Below are positions 52,446 to 62,606 of a DNA stretch of 64,000 nucleotides, piece by piece (positions within the stretch are counted from its first letter, which is position 1; each line of letters opens with the position of its first letter). The stretch covers positions 1 through 64,000 of the forward strand of contig DATJLQ010000007.1 of the NCBI GenBank assembly GCA_035509415.1. The letters are read 5' to 3'. Source of the stretch: DATJLQ01 sp035509415 (GTDB lineage Bacteria; Pseudomonadota; Alphaproteobacteria; JACZXZ01). The translations under genes were made by a program, and so were the position numbers. The notes below the pieces were generated by a model. That model was not told the DNA's origin. It searched no databases and saw only the letters and a program-made list of their open reading frames with translations.

Positions 52446-52523
52446 GCCGCTATCGTATCGAAATAAGGCGCACCCCCACCCAGCTTGCGCTAGGGCGCGG
52501 CTTCGCCTCGCCAACCCTGCGCA

Positions 52524-52548
52524 ACCCTCCCCCCTTCAGGGGGAGGGT
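52524..52548. terminator. Bidirectional hairpin between kinase and response-regulator genes
   Basis: ACCCTCCCCC and GGGGGAGGGT pair perfectly around CTTCA. It lies between two convergent stops (52445 and 52597) and has no T-run, so it could be a terminator or a repeated intergenic palindrome of the genome. Confidence 0.55.
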
Positions 52549-52596
52549 AGGGTGGGGGGTGACGGTTTGGAATAGCCGACGGAGCATTAGGCCGCG

Positions 52597-53325
52597 TTAG
52601 GCCTCGGTCACCTCGGTCGCGAAGATGTAGCCCGCACCGCGCACCGTCTTGATCAGCTCGGGATGCGCGGGGTCGCGCTCGATCTTGCGCCGGAGCCGCA
52701 CGACCTGGGTGTCGATCGCGCGGTCGAACGCCGCCCAATCGCGCCCCTTGACCCGGTCCATGAGCTGGTCGCGGTCGAGCACGCGATTGGGGCTCGAGAC
52801 GAAAGCGCGCAGCAACTCGAATTCGCCGCCGGTGAGCTCGACCGGCTCGCCGCTCGCGCGCCTCAATTCGCGCTTCAAGAGATCGAGGCGCCAGCCCGCG
52901 AAGGCGAGCACGTGGCCGCGCTCCGATTTCGCCTCGACCGGCTCGGCCGGCGCGCAGGGGGCGCGGCGCAGCACGCTACGCACGCGCGCCAGCACCTCGC
53001 GCAAATGGAACGGCTTGGCGATGTAGTCGTCCGCCCCCGCCTCGAGCCCCGCGACCCGGTCGATCGGATCGCCCATGCCGGTCAGGATGATGATCGGCAC
53101 CGCCGAGCGCTGGCGTACCTCGCGCGCGAGGCTGAGCCCGTCGTCGCCGGGCATGACGAGGTCCAAGAGGATCAGATCGATCCCGCCCTGGGCGAACGCG
53201 GCGCGTAGGCCGGCGCCGTTCTCGGCCAGGCTCACGCGCAGGCCCGCCTCCACGAGGTAATTCTGCAGCATGGTGCGGATGCGCTTGTCGTCGTCGACCA
53301 CCAGGATATGGGGGACATCGCTCAT
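52597..53325 (-). CDS. OmpR-family response regulator
   Basis: A 242-residue regulator. Receiver domain (about 5-118): VVDDDKRIRTML acidic pocket, phospho-Asp in LILLDLVMPGDDG (near residue 55) and Lys in YIAKPF. A winged-helix output domain (about 140-235) has LTGGEFELLRAFVSSPNRVLDRDQLMD and IDTQVVRLRRKIERDP with RGAGYIF at the end. Convergent with the haem-PAS kinase. No sensor kinase is directly linked on its own strand; it may be the relay partner of that kinase (inference). ATG 53325. Confidence 0.9.
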   Translation of the reverse strand: MSDVPHILVVDDDKRIRTMLQNYLVEAGLRVSLAENGAGLRAAFAQGGIDLILLDLVMPGDDGLSLAREVRQRSAVPIIILTGMGDPIDRVAGLEAGADDYIAKPFHLREVLARVRSVLRRAPCAPAEPVEAKSERGHVLAFAGWRLDLLKRELRRASGEPVELTGGEFELLRAFVSSPNRVLDRDQLMDRVKGRDWAAFDRAIDTQVVRLRRKIERDPAHPELIKTVRGAGYIFATEVTEA

Positions 53326-53523
53326 GGCTGGGACAAAACGCGTTACATATCAATGCGTTGATCTTGGCCGCGCGGTGCTTCGCGCCGTCACCTTTTGTCA
53401 CATTTCGCCAATTGTTGAAACCACTTTCCGCTTTCCCCGCCATCAACGCGCGACAGGACGCCCTTAAGTCTGAACGCGGCGCCGGGGACCGACCCTGGTG
53501 CGAGGCAAACCGAGGAGGGCACC

Positions 53524-54255
53524 ATGTACGCACACGCCGCCGCTGCCGCAGTTCTCGCTGCGGCTCCCGTCTTCAACCGAGGCGCTTCCGCGATCTTCCA
53601 GGGCACCGAGCGCATGGGCGCCGTGCGCATGGGGGCCGCGGGCACGGTCCAGAAGCTCGAATCGGGCAAGACCCTGTTCGCCGAGGGCGACGACGCCGAG
53701 AACGTCTACGAGCTGATGAGCGGCATGGTGAAGCTCTTCAAGCTGCTCCCCGACGGACGGCGCCAGATCACCGGCTTCCTCTGGTCGGGCGACATCATGG
53801 GCGTGGCCCATTCCGAGCTCTATCTCTACGGCGCCGAGGCGATCACGGACGTGGTCCTGTGCCGCTACCCGCGCGCGCGCTTCGACGACCTGGTCGACCA
53901 GGTTCCCGGTCTCGGGCGTCGCGTGCTCAAGGTCATCGCGCGCGAGCTGAGTGCCGCGCAGGAGCAGATGCTGCTGCTCGGCCGCAAGACCGCGGTCGAG
54001 AAGATCGCGAGCTTCCTCCTCGACATGGCCGAGCGTCAGCTCGAGCAGCTCGAGACGCGGGGCTGCGTGCTGGTGCCGATGGGCCGCAGCGACATCGCCG
54101 ACTATCTCGGCCTCACGACCGAGACCGTGAGCCGCACCCTCACCAAGCTCAAGCAGGACCACGTGATCGCGTTGCCGAGCCCGGCGCGCGTGACGGTCGA
54201 GAACCGCGATCGCCTCGCGGAGCTCGCTGCGGGGGACGGCGACGAGGATTTCTAA
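53524..54255 (+). CDS. Crp/Fnr-family regulator, FixK-like
   Basis: A 243-residue protein. Cyclic-nucleotide-like domain (about 35-150) with FAEGDDAENVYELMSGMVKLFK, a long dimerisation helix and a helix-turn-helix ending RSDIADYLGLTTETVSRTLTKL. The recognition pattern ETVSRT is that of FNR/FixK, which bind TTGAT-N4-ATCAA, as found at 50259. The N-terminus lacks the Fe-S cysteines of FNR, so it is FixK-like and not itself an oxygen sensor. GAGGAGG precedes the ATG. The next gene starts right after its stop. Confidence 0.88.
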   Translation: MYAHAAAAAVLAAAPVFNRGASAIFQGTERMGAVRMGAAGTVQKLESGKTLFAEGDDAENVYELMSGMVKLFKLLPDGRRQITGFLWSGDIMGVAHSELYLYGAEAITDVVLCRYPRARFDDLVDQVPGLGRRVLKVIARELSAAQEQMLLLGRKTAVEKIASFLLDMAERQLEQLETRGCVLVPMGRSDIADYLGLTTETVSRTLTKLKQDHVIALPSPARVTVENRDRLAELAAGDGDEDF

Positions 54256-54717
54256 ATGCGTCACATGGAAGGACATGGGGGCATGATCGCGGCATTGAGA
54301 GCGGCGCCGCCCAAATCGGGAAAGCCCTATCTCGGGCGGCGCGCCCTCGTGATCGAGGGCGATGCCAAGTCGCGCGCGCTGTGCGTCGAGCGGCTCGAGC
54401 GTCTGGGCTTCGAGGTGGTCGAGGCCGTGGGCGGCGTCGATGCGCTGCGCGCGGCGCGCCTCGAGACGCCGGACGTGATCCTGCTCGATACCGAGCTGCA
54501 CGACGTGCCGGGGGTCGAGCTGATCCGCTGGCTTTGCGCCGATCCTGCGCTTGCGCGCGTGCCGATCGCGGTCGTGGTCGCATCGGCGCGGCGGCGCTCG
54601 GCGCCGAGCGCGATCGCGGCCGGCGTCCGCGCCGTGCTCGAGAAGCCGTTCACCGCCGCCGACATCGACGACGCGATCGCAGAGGCACTTCCGCTTCCCG
54701 ACCCGGCATCGCCATGA
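54256..54717 (+). CDS. Single-domain receiver protein
   Basis: A 153-residue receiver. VIEGDAKSRALCVERLERLG carries the acidic pocket in reduced form (Glu, Asp), VILLDTELHDVPG the phospho-Asp and VLEKPFTAADI the conserved Lys. No output domain, so it could pass phosphate between kinases or bind a partner. The ATG at 54256 directly follows the TAA of the FixK-like gene; ATG 54283 with GGAAGGA before it is an alternative start that drops nine residues. Confidence 0.8.
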   Translation: MRHMEGHGGMIAALRAAPPKSGKPYLGRRALVIEGDAKSRALCVERLERLGFEVVEAVGGVDALRAARLETPDVILLDTELHDVPGVELIRWLCADPALARVPIAVVVASARRRSAPSAIAAGVRAVLEKPFTAADIDDAIAEALPLPDPASP

Positions 54718-55090
54718 GGGGCCGCGATTCGGGCGCGGCGCTCGGCTGAAGAAAGCCTCGAGCCCGCGCCCGGTCGCGAAGTCGGCGTCGCCACGCTAGC
54801 GTGCATTTTAGGAAAATACCGACATTCGCGGCGTCAACGCCGCGCATTTCCGCGTTTCCGCGCCCCGCCTGTGCGAGCGAAGCGATATGGCACCGGGTGC
54901 CCGCACTTTTTTCGGGCAAAGCCGTGCTTGAATTCGCACGTCGCTCGACCGCGCCGCAATAATTTGGCACTCTCATATACGATCCAACGGGGCGGCGGCC
55001 CGGCTCGCTTTCGAACGACCAGCGTGACGGACCGTTGCCGCGCATCGGGGACATTTCCAGTGCGTGTCATTCAACGGAGGGAGCCGTCAC
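54718..55090. other. Intergenic region before rpfF
   Basis: A 373-base gap. It contains a palindrome CGCGGCGT / ACGCCGCG with a two-base loop (54827-54844) that may end the receiver transcript, and a GCCCG / CGGGC pair around a T-run near 54899. A TATACG-like box lies near 54976. No gene is seen. Confidence 0.5.
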
Positions 55091-56089
55091 ATGAGCATCG
55101 TTCAGAATCTGTTCGGATCGCCGGCCCGCGGGCGGGGCCAGCCCGAACCCACTCTGCGCGCGCCCGAACTCCATCGCGACGCGAGCGCCGTTCCGGCGCA
55201 CGTCGAAGTGGCGAATTGGCGTTACGAGAACATCGACGTCGAGCTCGATCCCGAGGCACGGACCTTCTGGTGCTTCATGCGCACCAAGGAGCGCGGCAGC
55301 TTCACGCTCGAGCTGATGCAGGACATCGCGCACATGCAGCGCTCCTTCCCGCGCCTGTTCGCCGAGCGCGCGCACGAGCCGGAGAAGCCGTTCGAGTACT
55401 TCGTGTTCGCGTCGCGCATTCCGGGCACCTACAATCTGGGCGGCGATCTCGGCTTCTTCGCCGAGCGCATCCGCGCGCGCGACCGCGCGGCCTTGAGCCT
55501 CTACGCCCACACCGCGGTGCGCGCGATCCACAAGAACCACACCGCGTTCGACGTGCCGGTCGTGACCATGGCCTTGGTCCAGGGCGACGCGCTCGGCGGC
55601 GGGTTCGAGTGCGCGCTCTCGCTCGACATGATCGTGGCCGAGCGCAGCGCCAAGATGGGGCTGCCGGAGATCCTGTTCAATCTCTTCCCCGGCATGGGCG
55701 CCTACAGCTTCCTCTCGCGCCGGCTCGACGCCGCGCGCGCCGAGAAGATGATCCTCTCGGGGAAGATCTACAGCGCCGAGGAGCTCCACGAGCTCGGCAT
55801 CGTCGACGTTCTGGCGGACGACGGCAACGGCGAGGAGGCGGTGCGCGAGTACATCGACCGCCACGCCTACCGGCACAACGCCTATCGCGGCGTGTTCCAG
55901 GCGCGGCGCCGGGTCAATCCGGTGCCGTTCGACGAGCTGCGCGACGTGGTCGACATCTGGGTCGAGGCGGCGCTCAGCCTCAAGGAAGCGGACTTGCGCA
56001 AGATGGAGCGGCTCACCGCGGCGCAGAACCGGCGCCGTGCCGCGACCGCCCAGCCCGAGCCGGTCGTCTCGGCGCTGCCGGCGGAGTGA
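55091..56089 (+). CDS. rpfF: RpfF-type DSF synthase (crotonase family)
   Basis: A 332-residue enoyl-CoA hydratase-fold protein. GGDLGFFAERI and DALGGGFECALSLDMIVAERSAKMGLPEILFNLFPGMGAY match RpfF, which makes the fatty-acid signal DSF from acyl-ACP. Catalytic Glu173 and Glu193 are 20 residues apart, as Glu141 and Glu161 of RpfF. An N-terminal extension of about 40 residues and a C-terminal Ala/Pro tail are extra. ATG 55091 is fixed by GGAGGGAG 8 bases upstream; an in-frame GTG (55064) is less likely. Converges with an RpfC-like kinase, together forming an Rpf signal unit. Confidence 0.87.
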   Translation: MSIVQNLFGSPARGRGQPEPTLRAPELHRDASAVPAHVEVANWRYENIDVELDPEARTFWCFMRTKERGSFTLELMQDIAHMQRSFPRLFAERAHEPEKPFEYFVFASRIPGTYNLGGDLGFFAERIRARDRAALSLYAHTAVRAIHKNHTAFDVPVVTMALVQGDALGGGFECALSLDMIVAERSAKMGLPEILFNLFPGMGAYSFLSRRLDAARAEKMILSGKIYSAEELHELGIVDVLADDGNGEEAVREYIDRHAYRHNAYRGVFQARRRVNPVPFDELRDVVDIWVEAALSLKEADLRKMERLTAAQNRRRAATAQPEPVVSALPAE

Positions 56090-56122
56090 CGGGTCCGGCC
56101 GCGGCCGTTTGACGGTTCAGAA

Positions 56123-56148
56123 GGCCCTGCCCGGCGACGGGCAGGGCC
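56123..56148. terminator. Hairpin between convergent rpfF and rpfC-like genes
   Basis: GGCCCTGCCCG pairs perfectly with CGGGCAGGGCC around a GCGA loop (GNRA type). It lies 34 bases past the rpfF stop. It lacks a T-run but probably separates the two transcripts. Confidence 0.6.
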
Positions 56149-56247
56149 CCTCCGCGCGGAAGCCGTCCGCGGCGGATGCGAGACGACACCCGGCGCCCGT
56201 CGCGGGCGTCGGCCCCCCCAAGGCCCGATCGGGCCCGATCCAGCCCC

Positions 56248-58788
56248 TCAGCTCGTGCTTTCCGACTGATTGTCCGCGGCGAGATGCTGCTGCAGCGCGC
56301 GCCGCAAGCGCTCGAACTCGGCCCTGAGCCGCTCGACGTGGCGCGGCCCGTGCTCGGCGAGCTCGGCCAGCGTGATCTGGCGCCATTGCAGGCAGAGATC
56401 GTAGAGCGCCTTGGCGCCGATGTTGGCGGCGCCGCTCCTGAGCGCGTGCACCTTGGCGCGGAACGCCGGCACGTCGCCCTCGTCGACCGAGGTCGCGAGG
56501 CTCTCGAGCACCACTTCGGCGTCGCGCAGGAACTCCTTCACGAGCTCGGCGAGGAACGGTTTTCCGCCCAGCTCCTCGAGCTCGCCGAGCGTCGCGCGGT
56601 CGACGGTCGGAACGAAGCTCGCGGCCTGGAAGCGCGGATGGGACGCGATGTCGGTCACGGGTGCGCGCTCGGCGTCGGTCGCAGCGGCAAGCGGGGCCGC
56701 GGGCGCGAGGCTGCGGATCACCTCGAGGAGCCGCGCCGGCTCGACCGGCTTGGTGACGCAGGTGTCGAGCCCGGCCTCGGCGCAACGCGCCGCGACCTCG
56801 GGCGTGGTGTCGGCGGTGAGGGCGATGATCGGCACGTGCGGCTCGCCGAGCGAGGCGAAGCGATAGAGCTTGGTCGCCTCGATGCCGTTCATCACCGGCA
56901 TGTTGATGTCCATCAGCACGAGGTCGAAGCGCGACTGCTCGAGCGCGTCGAGCGCCTCCTCGCCGTTGCTGACGATGCGCGATTCGTAGCCCGCGCGCTC
57001 GAGGATCTTCGCGATCACGCGCTGGTTGATGCGGTTGTCGTCGGCGACCAGGATACGCAGCTTCCGGTGCGCGCGGGGTGCCGGCACCGGCGCCTCGCCC
57101 ACGGCGGGTGCCCGGCGCAGGATCGCCGCGATCGAGAGCGCGCCCCAGAGCTCGCTCTCGCCGAGGGCGGGCGAGAGGGCGGTGGCGAAATGCCGGCGCA
57201 GCGCCAGTGCCGGAAGCTGCGGCGGCACCGCGTCGTCGATCAGCACCAGCGGGAGCCGGCCCGCGGGATCGAGGCCCTGAAGCGCCGAGGCGAGCGCGTC
57301 GACGTCGGCGGTGACGCCCGCGCGATGCAGCATGAGCGTGTGCCACGAGCCGTCGACCGAGTTGCGCAAGAGGCCGATCGCCTGGGCGGCGCTCGCGACC
57401 GTGCGCAGGGTGACGCTCCAGGGAGCGAGGCGTTGGCGCAGCCGCTCCGCGAGCCCGCTGTCGGCGCTGAGCAGCAGCACCTCGGAGCCCGCGAAGGCGG
57501 GGGCCGTCGGCGCCTCGGCCTGGCGCTCGAGATCGAGGGTGAACCAGAAGGTGCTGCCCGCGCCGAGCGAGCTCTCGACGCCGATCTCGCCGCCGAGCCG
57601 CTTCACCAGGCGCTGGCAGATCGCGAGGCCGAGGCCGGTGCCGCCGAAGCGGTCGATGATGGTCTCGTCCGCCTGGGTGAAGCTCTCGAAGATGCGGCCC
57701 ACCGCGTCGGGCGCGATGCCGATGCCGGTGTCCGACACCTCGACGCGCAGGCGCACCTTGGAATCCGCGAGCGGCGTCGCGTCGACCGCGAACACCACGC
57801 CGCCCGCGTCCGTGAACTTGACCGCGTTGCCGGCGAGGTTGAGCAGGATCTCGTGGAGATGGCGCCGCTCGCCATGGAGCAGCAGCGGCGTGCGCGTCGT
57901 GAGGTGGATGGCGAGGCGCAAATTCTTCGCGCGCGCCTGGGCGGTCACCAGGCCGCGCACGTCGCTCAAGAGCTCGCCCAGGTCGAAATCGACCAGGTTC
58001 ACGGGCATGGCCCCCGCCTCGATGCGCGAGAGATCGAGGATGCCGTCGATGAGCGCGAGCAACGACTTCGCGGCCCCCTGGATGGTGCGCGTCATGTCGT
58101 GCTGCTCGGGATCGAGGCGCGTGTCCGTCAAGAGTCCGCCCATGCCGATGATGGCGTTGAGCGGCGTACGCAGCTCGTGGCTCACGCTGGCCAAGAACAT
58201 GCTCTTCGCCTGGTTCGCCGCCTCGGCCTGCTGCTTCGCGACCGAGAGCTTCTTGATCAGCGTCCCGGCATAGAGCGGGATGATGAGGAGGCCCGCGAGC
58301 AGGCCGAGCGAAAGATTGAGATGGTCGCCCCAGAAGGGCGTGGTCGCGATCACGAGCGAGAAGCCGAGCATCGCCTCGGCGGTCGCGATCAGGAGGGACC
58401 GGACGCCGAAGCGGAAGCCGTTCCCCAGCACGACCCAAAGATAGATCGGGAAGATCGCGGCCGTGACGGCGCCGCCGAGATAGAGCTGGATCGACACCCC
58501 CGCCATGTCGCCCGCAAGGGCGATGTTCCGGCGCACCAGCGAGGCGTGCGGGCGCCACAGGATGTGGGCGAAGATCGCGATCGTGACGCCGGTATAGACG
58601 AACATCACGACCAGCGCCGGGTCGAGCGCGCCGCCGCGGTGGATCAGAAGATAGACGATGATGGCGATGCAGAAGGCGAGCCGGTTGAAGCTCATCTCGT
58701 GCTCGCTGTCGGGACGGCCGCGCAGCTCGGCCGCGAGGCGGCCGATGACCGAGAGCGAGTTCTTGGGTGCCGCGTCGGGTTCGCTCAT
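56248..58788 (-). CDS. RpfC-like hybrid sensor kinase (TM-HisKA-HATPase-REC-HPt)
   Basis: An 846-residue sensor. The start GRPDSEHEMSFNRLA resembles RpfC, the DSF sensor. About five membrane helices lie at 36-175, then HisKA with His204 in SHELRTPLN, an ATPase with NAVKFTD, DTGIGIA and GTGLGLAI, a pseudo-receiver (about 432-555) and a true receiver with Asp627 in LMDINMPVMNG. An HPt domain carries His781 in KVHALRSGAANIG. RpfC has one receiver; the extra degenerate one is unusual. ATG 58788 is 7 bases after the PAS_5 stop. It converges on rpfF. Confidence 0.87.
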   Translation of the reverse strand: MSEPDAAPKNSLSVIGRLAAELRGRPDSEHEMSFNRLAFCIAIIVYLLIHRGGALDPALVVMFVYTGVTIAIFAHILWRPHASLVRRNIALAGDMAGVSIQLYLGGAVTAAIFPIYLWVVLGNGFRFGVRSLLIATAEAMLGFSLVIATTPFWGDHLNLSLGLLAGLLIIPLYAGTLIKKLSVAKQQAEAANQAKSMFLASVSHELRTPLNAIIGMGGLLTDTRLDPEQHDMTRTIQGAAKSLLALIDGILDLSRIEAGAMPVNLVDFDLGELLSDVRGLVTAQARAKNLRLAIHLTTRTPLLLHGERRHLHEILLNLAGNAVKFTDAGGVVFAVDATPLADSKVRLRVEVSDTGIGIAPDAVGRIFESFTQADETIIDRFGGTGLGLAICQRLVKRLGGEIGVESSLGAGSTFWFTLDLERQAEAPTAPAFAGSEVLLLSADSGLAERLRQRLAPWSVTLRTVASAAQAIGLLRNSVDGSWHTLMLHRAGVTADVDALASALQGLDPAGRLPLVLIDDAVPPQLPALALRRHFATALSPALGESELWGALSIAAILRRAPAVGEAPVPAPRAHRKLRILVADDNRINQRVIAKILERAGYESRIVSNGEEALDALEQSRFDLVLMDINMPVMNGIEATKLYRFASLGEPHVPIIALTADTTPEVAARCAEAGLDTCVTKPVEPARLLEVIRSLAPAAPLAAATDAERAPVTDIASHPRFQAASFVPTVDRATLGELEELGGKPFLAELVKEFLRDAEVVLESLATSVDEGDVPAFRAKVHALRSGAANIGAKALYDLCLQWRQITLAELAEHGPRHVERLRAEFERLRRALQQHLAADNQSESTS

Positions 58789-58795
58789 CCTCGGC

Positions 58796-59359
58796 TCAGC
58801 CCTTTCGTCCGCGCGTGCGGAAGACGCGCGCGTGCCGCTCCTCGGCCGCCTCGGCACCCCGGCGCACGAGCGGCAGCACGTAGGTCTCGAGCGTTTTCAC
58901 GGGCGCCGGCTCGTCGCGCGCGACCGGGCGCACCACGAGGCCGCCGAATACGTGGCTCAAAGCGCCCGCGTCGTCCGCGAGCGGCGCCAACACGGTCTCG
59001 ACCCGGCAGGGATGCGCATCGAGCGCGCAGGTGCCGGCCGCGACCGCGGGTGCCGACGACGCGATCACGAGCTCGAACGCCTCGATCCAGGACGCGGTGA
59101 AGGCGCCGAACTCGAAGTCGCGCACGCTGCAGCCGCGCACGTCGCGGCGGAACGCGTGCGCCGCCTCCTCGCCCATGAGGCGCATGCGCGCCTCGGCGCC
59201 GTCGATCTCGGCGAGCAGGACCACCGGCAACAGGCTCGGGATCTCGACCGGATCGATGTCGCGCCGCGCGGGCATTTGACGCGTGCCGCGCTTGCGGTTC
59301 CAGTAGCGCAGCACCGCCGCCAGGCGCGGAAACTGCACGTCGGTCTCTTCGGTCGTCAT
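58796..59359 (-). CDS. PAS_5 (DUF1457-like) domain protein
   Basis: A protein of about 187 residues. RLAAVLRYWNRKRGTRQMPARRDIDPVEIPSLLP is the standard start of PAS_5 proteins, common and poorly understood in Rhodospirillales. MRLMGEEAAHAFRRDVRGC and a C-terminal beta-sheet complete the PAS fold. Ligand unknown. ATG 59359 has GGAGGA directly before it, too close for a normal site; ATG 59389 or GTG 59338 are other options. First gene of a two-gene unit with the RpfC-like kinase. Confidence 0.8.
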   Translation of the reverse strand: MTTEETDVQFPRLAAVLRYWNRKRGTRQMPARRDIDPVEIPSLLPVVLLAEIDGAEARMRLMGEEAAHAFRRDVRGCSVRDFEFGAFTASWIEAFELVIASSAPAVAAGTCALDAHPCRVETVLAPLADDAGALSHVFGGLVVRPVARDEPAPVKTLETYVLPLVRRGAEAAEERHARVFRTRGRKG

Positions 59360-59472
59360 TCCTCCGGCCCCAACTTTGGCGCGTCGCACCCGGACGTTAC
59401 GCTCGTACGACGCGGCATTCTACCGGGATTTTGCGGTTTGTTGAGCCGAATGCGCGCGGGGCGCCGCCGCAC

Positions 59473-59502
59473 CCGCGTCCCACGCGCGTGCGTGGGACGC
59501 GG
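59473..59502. repeat. Strong 13-bp hairpin
   Basis: CCGCGTCCCACGC pairs perfectly with GCGTGGGACGCGG around a four-base loop. It lies in the 318-base gap between the PAS_5 gene and the receiver-PAS-kinase gene. A second pair CCAGTAA / TTACTGG follows and then an AT-rich run (59628-59690) that looks like a promoter for the plus-strand gene. No T-run, so not a standard terminator. Confidence 0.6.
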
Positions 59503-59677
59503 CCCAATCCCAGTAATGGTTCGACGGTTACTGGCTCGATCGGGCACAGCAGCGCGCAATCCTTGCGCGTTCCGGGCCTCGATTGGGCATCGGCAACTAA
59601 CGGCGCGCCGCGCGCCCGCCGCGATGTCGAAAATATTAGAGATATATTATCGATTAGATCACCACGGTCGCTAAAGA

Positions 59678-61366
<1,689 letters not shown>

Positions 61367-61392
61367 GGCGCGCTATCGCGGGTTCTGCGCCG

Positions 61393-61527
61393 TCAATCCG
61401 CGACGCGCCTTCGGTCGCGCCCGAACAGGCGCGTCGGCGCCGCCTGGTTCGAGAGATACGGGTCGCGTCCCTGCGAGGGATCGCCCGCCGCGAGCGTGTC
61501 GTGGATCGGCGTGTCCAATGCGGTCAC
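61393..61527 (-). pseudogene. Possible 3' remnant of a gene or tiny ORF
   Basis: A 44-codon frame from GTG 61527 to TGA 61393 reads VTALDTPIHDTLAAGDPSQG and continues RDPYLSNQAAPTRLFG. It has GC-rich third positions typical of this genome and no stop until its end, while a TAA lies just upstream (about 61547). It looks like the C-terminus of a truncated protein next to acquired DNA. No family is recognised; chance is possible at this length. Confidence 0.3.
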
Positions 61528-61607
61528 CGGGACGGGCGCTCGGTATTAGGGCGCAAACGCCACCAATGGGCGCTTGGGTTTAGGCATGAGCGGCTTATCT
61601 TGGCACC

Positions 61608-62075
61608 ATGGCCGAGCCGCAAGTCATATACGCACTGCGCAAGAAGCGCAACAAGATCGAAGCCGCGATTGCTGGGTACGAGCGCAAGATCAAGGAAGCC
61701 CAAGCCGACCTGGCGCACGTCACGGCGTCCCTGCGGCTGTTCGAGCTCTCGGGCGACCCGAGCGAGTTCCCGGCCTACATCGACCTTAACCGAATCCTGC
61801 GGCGCGGAGAGACGACGCGCCTGTGCCTGGACGCCCTCAAGGCCGAAGGGCCGCTCGACACGCGCCAGCTCACCCAGCGCGTCATGGCGACCAAAGGGCT
61901 CAACCAGGACGACCGGGTGTTGGCAAAGGCCATTGCGCTGCGAATCGTCCAAACCTTGCGCGTGAAGGCTCTACGAGGTGGCTTGTTGGACGGTTCCGAA
62001 CGCCGAAAGGGCGCATGTGTTTGGCGACTAACGTTGGGGACCACCCGAATTGACGCGCGGCCACGAGAAGGCTAA
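61608..62075 (+). CDS. Hypothetical coiled-coil protein
   Basis: A 155-residue protein. Residues 8-50 form a coiled coil (LRKKRNKIEAAIAGYERKIK and on), then a small domain with YIDLNRILRRGETTRLCLDAL and LDTRQLTQRVMATKG that resembles a winged helix. No known function. Proteins of this type occur singly in alphaproteobacteria, often near mobile DNA. GC content is a little lower than in upstream genes. ATG 61608; SD is not strong. Confidence 0.65.
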   Translation: MAEPQVIYALRKKRNKIEAAIAGYERKIKEAQADLAHVTASLRLFELSGDPSEFPAYIDLNRILRRGETTRLCLDALKAEGPLDTRQLTQRVMATKGLNQDDRVLAKAIALRIVQTLRVKALRGGLLDGSERRKGACVWRLTLGTTRIDARPREG

Positions 62076-62123
62076 AGCTGGAGTAACTGAGATATCACAA
62101 TATGGTTACAGAGGATCGAAATT

Positions 62124-62336
62124 GTGGCCGAAAAATATCACGTGAAATCAAAGGATTGCTGGCTTCGTGTCTTTGGGTCCGCTGGAGTTGCTTTCGTTGC
62201 CATTGGCGCTACATCAGATAACCTAGTAAAGTTCCTATGGGGGCCGGGTTATATGTGGATCGTGGGCGGCAGCGTTTTGGCAGCGCTTTGGGCCTATGAG
62301 ACATACTGCTTTTGGGCGCCACAAGATGGATCTTGA
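62124..62336 (+). CDS. Small membrane protein, unknown
   Basis: A 70-residue protein with two likely membrane helices (about 17-34 and 43-62: GSAGVAFVAIGATSDNL and MWIVGGSVLAALWAYETY). GTG 62124 follows GAGGATCG. Base composition is visibly lower in G+C than in the rest of the window. No homologue recognised. It overlaps the next small gene. Confidence 0.5.
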   Translation: MAEKYHVKSKDCWLRVFGSAGVAFVAIGATSDNLVKFLWGPGYMWIVGGSVLAALWAYETYCFWAPQDGS

Positions 62337-62529
62337 GCATCACATCTGCCGGGTTTGTACATTCCTGGGGCGAGATGTCCCATGGGGATTTATGATTGCG
62401 GCAGCGATCATTTCTATAACGCCTTTGGGAGAGGGCTGGCAGAGGTGGTCGGCATATTTGCTCGCCTTTAGTTTGTTTCTCCTTGCAATCACTTATCTCG
62501 TAAGGAGATTTGTTCTTTCGCGTCATTAG
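62326..62529 (+). CDS. Small membrane protein, unknown
   Basis: A 67-residue protein with two hydrophobic helices (VPWGFMIAAAIISITPLG and WSAYLLAFSLFLLAITYLV) and a basic C-terminus. ATG 62326 is preferred; an upstream ATG (62296) would add a Lys/Arg-rich piece within the previous gene. Overlaps the previous stop by 11 bases, so they are probably co-translated. Low G+C suggests transfer. Confidence 0.45.
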   Translation: MDLEHHICRVCTFLGRDVPWGFMIAAAIISITPLGEGWQRWSAYLLAFSLFLLAITYLVRRFVLSRH

Positions 62530-62606
62530 CCTGGACCTAAGTGGTCTACCCATAAATCAGGCGCGCGACGCTCCAGCTGTGCGGACTGCCGATCATTATT
62601 TGACCG

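Noticed and set aside
54965..54981. Sigma-54 promoter before rpfF
   Set aside because: TGGCAC is present but the required TTGC element five bases later is TATA.
56176..59100. Plus-strand frame of 974 codons over the RpfC-like gene
   Set aside because: Antisense shadow; the minus frame has all kinase motifs.
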